From positions 1 to 9,524 of the forward strand of contig MHFC01000011.1 of the NCBI GenBank assembly GCA_001804025.1: a stretch of DNA of 9,524 nt. Reading direction: 5' to 3'. The notes under the pieces are model-generated. The model saw only the letters and a list, made by a program, of their open reading frames with translations. It was not told where the DNA came from and did no database searches. This DNA is from Omnitrophica bacterium GWA2_52_8 (lineage in GTDB: Bacteria > Omnitrophota > Omnitrophia > Omnitrophales > Aquincolibacteriaceae). Position numbers and translations under genes: made by a program. This document shows positions 7,101 through 9,524 of this stretch, one piece after another. The first letter of the stretch is position 1. Each line of letters starts with the position of its first letter.

Positions 7101-9524
7101 CCGCGGAGAAGTGTTTTCGGCAATGGCGGCTATCCCGGCATTTCCCGCATACACATCAATGGCCGAATAACCGGCCGACAGCAGCCCCGGAATCTGGTTT
7201 TGCTGAGAATAATCCACGGTCACTGCCGTAAAATTTTCGAGGGCCCGGCGCAGCGTCGGACTCAGTTCTTCGGGCATCACGAGATTAGGCCAGAGGATTT
7301 GAAACGCGCCGCCGTCAAAGGCAGATTGCGTATAAATCGTATTCCCGTCCGAAGTCTGATAGTCCCGGACCTGCGTTTTCAACCCCGTATAAACATTCGG
7401 GTTAATACCGTACCGGAGCGCCGCAAACAAAATCCCTCCGGAAAATTCATCGGATTGATAATCGGCGTGAGCCCCGTTATCCACGGGGGCATGGTTTGCG
7501 TCCGTAAGTGACAAACCGCGCCAGAACAAACCCACCTCTGGGTCGTAAAGCGCCTGATACCCGGGCGCCTGTTTGTCGAGAAATTGCTCCATTTGCTGAA
7601 TCAGAACCTGAACGGCCGGATCGGATGGCTCGAGCGGCAAAAGCGCCCCGACCGCGGCGCCGATTGCCGAAGACAAATTGACGTTGTCCCCGAGCATCAC
7701 TTTTTCGCCGGCCGGTCCGAATGCCGCTTTCCAGCCGGCAGCGGTCTTTCCAAGCCACGGCAGCAAACCTTTATATCCCACGCTATCCTGTATCTCGACT
7801 AGAGAGGTCATCGTTGTTTGCAGCCGGAGCACCGCATCCGCCGGCGACATGTGCGTGCTTTGAACCGTCCCGTTCACGACCTCCGCCAGAAGCAAAACAT
7901 AAAACCCGATGTGGGTCGGCTGCGTGTAGGTCTGCTGGCGATAACCTTCGAACGGAATGCCGCTCGCCGCATCAACGGCATTAAATTCCGTGGAGGGGGC
8001 AAAATAAGCCATCTGCGTATCAATCACCTGCCGGATGTCAAGATCCCCGGCCATCATGTGCCGCGGTTCCAGCGTTTCAAGCCCGAACGCACCTCGGGCA
8101 GGACGTCTTACCTCCGAACGCAAGCCTGTTTCAGTACCGCTTACGTAAGTTTGGCGCAATTCATGAAACCGCTGGCGGGCAAAATCAGACTCCTGAAAAT
8201 GCTGAAAAAAACCGCGTCCTTCGGCATCGTCCCAAAATGCCTTGACCGTTTCGCGCGGGCCCGCAGCCCGAAGCGCCTTGAGCGAACTTTCAAGTTTGTT
8301 GAGCTGCTGCGTCAAGGCGTGACGGTTTCTGCCCGAGCGGAAAAAAGTCAGGACCTGCCATTTGATTTCTTGCAGATAGGCGGGAGCAAGAAGCGGGTGC
8401 CTCAGCATCCCGAACCCAAGATTGATAATCCGAATCATCCCATTGACCATGCGTTTTACGAAAGGCTGCTTTTTCCATTTCAAGGAAAGCCGCGCCGGAA
8501 TTTTTTCTTCAATCGAAAAACCATATTGATGTTTCATCCGCAGCATCTTAAAAAATTCAATAATCCCGAACCGCCGGTTCACGGGCTGCTTTCCGCGTAT
8601 AATTTTCTGCCGCAAATCCTGGAGCGGTTCATGCCCTCTAAGCTGATAGATTCTTCCGTACCGGTCGACGGCAATCTGATCGATGGTAAAAACTCCGGCG
8701 CGGCTCACATTCACAAGATAACCATCCACCGCAACGGCTGAAAATGAAAAATCTATTTTATGCCCGCTTAAAGCCTTTTCTTTGTCGATCATGCGCCGGG
8801 CTATCCCGAGCTTCGGAAATTGTCTCCGCGCAGCCATTCTGGCGCGCTCAGTTAATTGATATTTTTGATTCAATTCCTCAGGGCTAAGAAGTTCCGCAAC
8901 ATCGCGCCAAAAGCGTTCTTTAAGCCGCGGCGGAAGATTTATTTTTGCGGCAAGGTCGATGTCGAGCGGCTCGGCGCCGAGCAGCGTGTCCCGCACGCCG
9001 CCCCCGACAACCATGAGATCATCCACCCCGGCCTCATCCAGTTGATTCAGGACATCCGCAAGCGCTCCGGGAGGGATGCTTGCGCGGTTTATGTAAATTT
9101 CAGCGGCTCCATAATCGGCCACCCCCGCCAACGCATCGATATCAAACGTCACCCGCAACGGTTCATCCGGCGTGCGCAATTCGGACCGCTGTCCTGTCGG
9201 ACCCTGACGCGCCGGTGTGAAATGGTGCGGAAAAATTTCGGTCCAGCGCTGCCGGAAGACCGCGATTAAAAGCCGCAAACGCAATTCATGGTCCAGAGAT
9301 GGGTCCTGCAAATCATCCAGAAGCTGGCCGATAATTTGTTCCGAGGTCTGAACCTTGAGACGCTTGCGCAGAAAATCATGAAAACCGCGCAGCCATTCCC
9401 TGCGGATAATCGGTAAACGCGCATGAATTTCGTCGAGCAGTACGTCCGGCGGAATTCGCATCTCGTCGTTGTGAATGGAATATAAAACAGCTTCCCGGTC
9501 CAGACGGTCGGAATAGTTCTTATA
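1125..9524 (-). CDS. Giant multidomain protein, possible polyprotein (5' end outside the window)
   Basis: The frame is open from the right edge to a TAA at 1127-1125, giving 2,799 visible residues. The first ATG (9461-9459) is probably not the start: 21 further in-frame codons without a stop precede it and no Shine-Dalgarno sequence lies before it. Order by residue: helical N-terminal segment to 91; nucleotidyltransferase 97-447; LEPR motif, glycoamylase-like region, beta region and dockerin 453-1211; kinase-like 1217-1644; unknown 1650-1833; methyltransferase 1839-2272; unknown 2278-2482; unknown 2488-2770. An R-S-[E/D]-x-R peptide separates each neighbouring pair, and RAEVR ends the protein. 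I see no convincing transmembrane helix or signal peptide in the visible part, though the true N-terminus is missing. Codon use and composition look even throughout, with no frameshift. Nucleotide- and SAM-dependent enzymes joined to surface modules suggest an exported polyprotein or effector carrier; that role is inferred. Confidence 0.93.
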   Translation of the reverse strand, partial: YKNYSDRLDREAVLYSIHNDEMRIPPDVLLDEIHARLPIIRREWLRGFHDFLRKRLKVQTSEQIIGQLLDDLQDPSLDHELRLRLLIAVFRQRWTEIFPHHFTPARQGPTGQRSELRTPDEPLRVTFDIDALAGVADYGAAEIYINRASIPPGALADVLNQLDEAGVDDLMVVGGGVRDTLLGAEPLDIDLAAKINLPPRLKERFWRDVAELLSPEELNQKYQLTERARMAARRQFPKLGIARRMIDKEKALSGHKIDFSFSAVAVDGYLVNVSRAGVFTIDQIAVDRYGRIYQLRGHEPLQDLRQKIIRGKQPVNRRFGIIEFFKMLRMKHQYGFSIEEKIPARLSLKWKKQPFVKRMVNGMIRIINLGFGMLRHPLLAPAYLQEIKWQVLTFFRSGRNRHALTQQLNKLESSLKALRAAGPRETVKAFWDDAEGRGFFQHFQESDFARQRFHELRQTYVSGTETGLRSEVRRPARGAFGLETLEPRHMMAGDLDIRQVIDTQMAYFAPSTEFNAVDAASGIPFEGYRQQTYTQPTHIGFYVLLLAEVVNGTVQSTHMSPADAVLRLQTTMTSLVEIQDSVGYKGLLPWLGKTAAGWKAAFGPAGEKVMLGDNVNLSSAIGAAVGALLPLEPSDPAVQVLIQQMEQFLDKQAPGYQALYDPEVGLFWRGLSLTDANHAPVDNGAHADYQSDEFSGGILFAALRYGINPNVYTGLKTQVRDYQTSDGNTIYTQSAFDGGAFQILWPNLVMPEELSPTLRRALENFTAVTVDYSQQNQIPGLLSAGYSAIDVYAGNAGIAAIAENTSPRDENFGQLYPLGEAVHVLPETAGPFLANLLENYPGLDSGHGYWDGLTKDGKEIKEQVGANVMSFILGLSGAGPEAMLRYLKNRPGELYQKLLLVYQPDTDVVDVMAASRNIVAFGDPGVLGEKTARGYRLSSPGFNDLAAVAFVAEDLQAAGMQLRLVYTSQGAVPGTFKIEFKEREHDHLEVRHVVSDISLENTEGGAREIFINLPQSTALFSIDEIVGVFENGGGNPLDITFQDVSFVPYHRWDTSHDGILAPIDVLLMINAINRNGFYLVGPETPVEEMRYDVFKDGIVVPLDVLNVVNAINRLGNGSRPFSLLNAFFPQGEGMTGAVFSVGDLTIREEVFGDHAGPIRQFFNRPEISESIEAITDDIASAYVRTGNSSSGSVNMAEFGENNDNTRTDSWFASVELGDPGNLLTDVLSPAGFRSETRSKGVRQAGAGDQSSKLRFSIDAELRNDAFWQWFERREQEDDYRLFERIVSGDDAELQRLMEQYPDKIYVKEVVKDASGKWKLSPMEGWTVYLKLDMPWEDFDTLRIKGSRPLVSPAGEVAGYGYEGRGYVPVEVTVRGPGEILFSHRMKNSNYKPFGATDRKYAFLEARVLDHYEQRFPGADGDTSLAAGTYADLFFQGKQLGFTVIGMRGPDRRFVVRLETDHGSDDEDDNKLVFYISDYEKHTREPVDAKSFIYSMGRVLRDYNDAGFYHKFPHFENFGIKRGTDLHRIRPQDLVVRDMGPTTERDDLEAENDEEKIRLAATYRWLDVVKVLRFLRRSTGIVTNHDDLVREFLRGYFGEDQNDAVYPLVTSILFHFLLDPLFDEKRYTETRSMTFFGFKHFQTTIYDELFEIFVEQERDALLAGNQRSDIRERRSAVDFDEFAGKGGLALSHVRYIGAGYSEADLEAMLDRARKEYSVQAAGTMDFNNEVAPEAYLFFSNQENEIRKAADLIRWTGLNEQTYRSFLEYQQKQLAQGRIRYFSVVVADYESALIPGTETPADGVGKMVLVIPHRGGGDDSQSELPRGQWWNAPGGDYSPVGPGADSGSVMGRLPSRRSDARTVDPSEWWHEINFIPLHDHYRSFRKPVEPAARMFVRQYILPLLEGVEGVVEIGAGPNRIFRSWAGDVPYGWEETDWDPAVVEQMKQSGLGLPLRSKVADLRGPLPYGNGSVPALVSLAALDTVPVPALDGVFSEFARVLKPGAPVVVMLDLRPNLTVEVKQAAREDPNLVLFPSHLQVRPGLVVPTGAMYVRWDEFEKIYPGTPAQRDRDPIWQMILRYKANPEQASFEFEFSHEGREAVKHMAAAILRLSRQHPRIIQKIEDSLADLHMRRLSEAAKQAGFEIHHAGFVDLGMQTFDRSVISGVPADVRIIPHWSGHGTMMGSPSIPPRQVLIDYTAHVFYATKKGETRYIDVAHLPWAGRQISGMFIAAGSAQLAADSQVPDIPTSLASSRELGTSQQLSFKDTLRERDANRPLTSDERKKMRKDREKKRKRRSETRGLHTYHIKFENQGGNLQLSMGARTYKIDAGAFWRLIKNNDRDIDVREIVQGRPQIIRARDFPHYHQMILNAVGLFYLSIPQVSMFPHLAGTVPPFPVTMRFDVDYQDDGIVRIITPEAVNLALSTDIKMMRVFNPLDPRDGQRVELFELIEEQNRQTLLVQATIPLMLEVQGDAQTVETLLLGFNGSFEGILLKILRHMTGRAENRSEAREEKPEEFRPGAGATIKLWLMDAASAQALGFLAQQFEIFMLNGSEAPLELLRQKLETQAHLIVGSVASSFQGKLNLNQNPLVRDVAVVDRSFDIINQLLESLDASILVAFNLENGQKPDLQAALAKLSLSNVIGLTARSLGEVDGSGATLVSWRDFANYQPQHKIEGHTIGNPENVAMIGPDETSPGQSAVNQNFFKVLSQGDIENMNPALNRVLNLVWRTGIGAYTAAAKAKGLPPDEIEKLVMAALLQQLPGLDPGAFRLDSQGDAVLAMNLIHSILVEAVSRAEVRKSA
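1152..2000 (-). other. C-terminal segment of the giant protein, unknown
   Basis: Residues 2488-2770, from RSEAR to the terminal RAEVR. It begins with a proline- and glutamate-rich linker (EEKPEEFRPGAGAT), then alternating strands and helices (IKLWLMDAASAQALGFLAQQFEIFMLNG; HLIVGSVASSF; VAVVDRSFDIINQLLES; SILVAFNLENG; NVIGLTARSLGE), resembling a Rossmann-like or related alpha/beta fold. The last 90 residues are helical (2690-2770). Not recognised. Confidence 0.5.
2016..2630 (-). other. Segment after the methyltransferase, unknown
   Basis: Residues 2278-2482, from RSETR to RSEAR. Mixed beta and helix, with a strand-rich start (HTYHIKFENQGGNLQLSMG), an internal FPHYHQMILNAVGLFYLSIP helix (2338-2357), RFDVDYQDDGIVRIITPE (2377-2394), and a final helix pair (about 2424-2476). 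It has the size of a compact domain but no recognised motif. Confidence 0.5.
2643..2687 (-). other. Polybasic stretch running into an RSETR peptide
   Basis: Residues 2259-2273 (RKKMRKDREKKRKRR): 13 of the 15 residues are K, R or M and only two are acidic. It runs directly into the RSETR peptide at 2273-2277. It is probably a disordered linker; it could be a nucleic-acid- or membrane-contact patch, or part of a basic protease site. Confidence 0.7.
2646..3947 (-). other. Class I SAM-dependent methyltransferase domain
   Basis: Residues 1839-2272, with the catalytic core about 1851-2200. Motif I is VVEIGAGPN (1887-1895, acidic E1889 then G-A-G-P), the SAM-binding loop. Then come a T-D-W-D motif (1912-1915), ADLRGPLPYGNGSVPALVSL (1936-1955) in the place of motifs II/III, and SEFARVLKPGAPVVVMLD (1971-1988), the usual post-motif helix and strand. 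An insertion of about 130 residues (about 1990-2120) before the final strands (HHAGFVDLG, 2123-2131) may set substrate specificity. The substrate is unknown. A low-complexity tail and a strongly basic stretch follow (about 2205-2272). Confidence 0.82.
3963..4514 (-). other. Small segment between RSDIR and RSDAR peptides, unknown
   Basis: Residues 1650-1833. It contains mixed alpha/beta sequence: a HVRYIGAGYSEADLEAML stretch (1670-1687), an acidic helix with F-L-E-Y-Q-Q-K-Q (1743-1750), and strands RYFSVVVADYESALI (1757-1771) and GKMVLVIPHRGGG (1782-1794). A polar, glycine- and proline-rich linker (1794-1833) follows. No family is recognised. Confidence 0.5.
4530..5813 (-). other. Kinase-like fold segment, catalytic Asp apparently replaced
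   Basis: Residues 1217-1644, between RSETR and RSDIR. The order of landmarks fits a protein-kinase or aminoglycoside-phosphotransferase fold: K1365 in LFSHRMKNSN (like the beta-3 lysine), E1383 in FLEARVL (like the alpha-C glutamate), a helix 1470-1484 like alpha-E, then H1488 and N1495 spaced as in HxDxxxxN but with F1490 at the Asp position, then RDMG (1515-1518) like the metal-binding DxG loop. A strongly acidic loop (SDDEDD, 1442-1447) lies between the lobes, and helices at 1534-1602 could form the C-lobe. This would be a pseudokinase or a divergent kinase family. The assignment rests on motif spacing only. Confidence 0.45.
6180..6383 (-). other. Type I dockerin domain, two calcium-binding repeats
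   Basis: Residues 1027-1094. Two EF-hand-like loops each run into a hydrophobic helix ending in N-A-I-N-R. Repeat 1 has D1032, S1034, D1036 and D1043 at loop positions 1, 3, 5 and 12 (DTSHDGILAPID). Repeat 2 has D1071, D1075 and D1082 but F1073 at position 3 (DVFKDGIVVPLD), so its calcium site may be weaker. Dockerins fold with calcium and bind cohesins outside the cell. The P-[IL]-D-V-L helix start is the planctomycete-like form, usually at the C-terminus of secreted proteins; here it is internal, followed by about 115 low-complexity polar residues before the RSETR peptide at 1212-1216. No cohesin is visible in the window. Confidence 0.8.
6384..6794 (-). other. Beta-rich module between glycoamylase-like region and dockerin
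   Basis: Residues about 890-1026. Alternating hydrophobic strands with polar turns (RNIVAFGDPGV, GYRLSSPGFNDLAAVAFV, QLRLVYTS, FKIEFKERE, REIFINLPQ, PLDITFQDVSF) read as a beta-sandwich. Planctomycete-type secreted proteins often carry a carbohydrate- or surface-binding sandwich just before a dockerin, so a binding role is plausible. No specific family is recognised. Confidence 0.4.
6822..7964 (-). other. Glycoamylase-like alpha/alpha-barrel region (possible glycan hydrolase)
   Basis: Residues about 500-880. Several stretches resemble the glycoamylase-like/GH144 type of (alpha/alpha)6 barrel: YDPEVGLFWRG (639-649), FDGGAFQILWPNLVMPE (715-731, like the F-x-x-L-M-P box), IPGLLSAGYSAID (757-769), a GIAAIAE helix (776-782) and the YWDGLT segment (828-833). 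Such domains act on beta-glucans or other extracellular polysaccharides. Catalytic acids cannot be named with confidence from sequence alone; E642, D671, E672 and D716 are candidates. The LEPR motif before it and the dockerin after it fit an extracellular carbohydrate-active module. DUF3131-type or other helical barrel families are alternatives. Confidence 0.5.
8043..8072 (-). other. LEPR-type motif (LEPRHMMAGD)
   Basis: Residues 464-473. This short motif is typical of the N-terminal region of large secreted or surface proteins of Planctomycetota and relatives. Here it is deep inside the protein, but only 11 residues after the RSEVR peptide at 448-452. It is followed by a helical, non-repetitive region rather than a beta-repeat array. 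Confidence 0.8.
8121..9173 (-). other. Nucleotidyltransferase domain, class II CCA-adding/poly(A) polymerase-like
   Basis: Residues 97-447 lie between two R-S-E-x-R peptides. The polymerase beta superfamily head motif is intact: VVGGGVRDTLLG (151-162) followed by D167-I-D169, the two metal-binding acids. D237 in HKIDF is placed to be the third. Residues 253-272 align with the region that normally carries the RRDFTIN motif, here reduced to SRAGVFTIDQIAV. A neck-like helix follows around 296-317 (RRFGIIEFFKMLRM). This family transfers nucleotides to the 3' end of tRNA or other RNA. The key acids suggest activity, but the altered RRDFTIN stretch, which helps select the base, argues against an ordinary housekeeping CCA enzyme. 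Residues 330-447 are helical and basic with no assignment. Confidence 0.8.
9189..9524 (-). other. N-terminal visible segment of the giant protein, helical, unknown
   Basis: This covers the 21 residues before the 9461 ATG and residues 1-91. It is rich in L, R, E, D and I with few glycines, and reads as amphipathic helices (for example residues 19-37 and 56-73). It has no motif I recognise and is probably the C-terminal end of a domain lying mostly beyond the right edge. It ends at the first RSELR peptide (92-96), preceded by a P/G-containing linker (83-91). Confidence 0.5.

Larger units (their letters stand above)
1137..9188 (-). repeat. Recurrent R-S-[E/D]-x-R peptide at domain boundaries (8 sites)
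   Basis: Protein-level repeat inside the giant gene. Sites (residues; DNA): RSELR 92-96 (9174-9188); RSEVR 448-452 (8106-8120); RSETR 1212-1216 (5814-5828); RSDIR 1645-1649 (4515-4529); RSDAR 1834-1838 (3948-3962); RSETR 2273-2277 (2631-2645); RSEAR 2483-2487 (2001-2015); and the variant RAEVR 2771-2775 (1137-1151), three residues from the C-terminus. Codons differ between copies, including S as TCC, TCG or TCT and the last R as CGC, AGA, CGA or CGG. In several copies a glycine lies two residues before the first R (TGQ, TGL, AGF). Each copy sits in a polar, linker-like stretch between segments of different character. Confidence 0.85.

Noticed and set aside
7818..8741. Long plus-strand open frame opposite the giant gene (307 codons)
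   Set aside because: It lies wholly antisense to strongly domain-coding sequence (nucleotidyltransferase and LEPR region), is rich in R, H and P, and has no recognisable motif; it is a shadow of the minus-strand codon pattern.
1125..9461. Giant frame as several separate genes joined by missed stops or frameshifts
   Set aside because: There is one continuous frame with no stop, no internal Shine-Dalgarno followed by ATG at the boundaries, and even codon use, so a single translation product is the best reading.

Overview
The window is almost entirely one giant minus-strand gene followed by two small minus-strand prepilin genes. The giant reading frame (9524 down to 1125) encodes at least 2,799 residues and is still open at the right edge, so its true start lies outside. 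Residue numbers below count the ATG codon at 9461-9459 as residue 1; 21 more in-frame residues precede it.

Organism: the evidence points to a PVC-superphylum bacterium, most likely Omnitrophota (the group with very large proteins that includes Velamenicoccus) or possibly Planctomycetota. The reasons are the gene size, an LEPR-type surface-protein motif with a planctomycete-style dockerin, and GspI/PilV- and GspJ/PilW-like prepilin genes. This is an inference from protein style; there is no marker gene here.

Layout, right to left in the direction of transcription. (1) A helical N-terminal segment continuing from outside the window. (2) A CCA-adding/poly(A)-polymerase-like nucleotidyltransferase. 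(3) A surface-type block: LEPRHMMAGD, a glycoamylase-like alpha-barrel region, a beta-rich region and a two-repeat dockerin. (4) A segment that reads as a kinase-like fold with the catalytic Asp replaced. (5) A small unknown segment. (6) A class I SAM-dependent methyltransferase. (7, 8) Two unrecognised C-terminal segments. A 201-bp gap with a post-stop hairpin and a possible promoter follows, then a PilV/GspI-like prepilin (923-354) and a PilW/GspJ-like prepilin (336 to beyond position 1).

The most notable signal is a short peptide, R-S-[E/D]-x-R, that occurs seven times in the giant protein, each time at or near an apparent domain boundary. A variant, RAEVR, lies three residues before the C-terminus. 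Synonymous codons differ between copies, so the peptide rather than the DNA is being kept. The simplest hypothesis is a polyprotein punctuated by a recurrent processing or sorting signal. Cutting at the second copy would put LEPRHMMAGD near a new N-terminus, where this motif normally sits in stand-alone proteins. Enzymes that need ATP, NTP or SAM are joined to extracellular-type modules, so the product could be a secreted multi-effector protein. That function is inference only.
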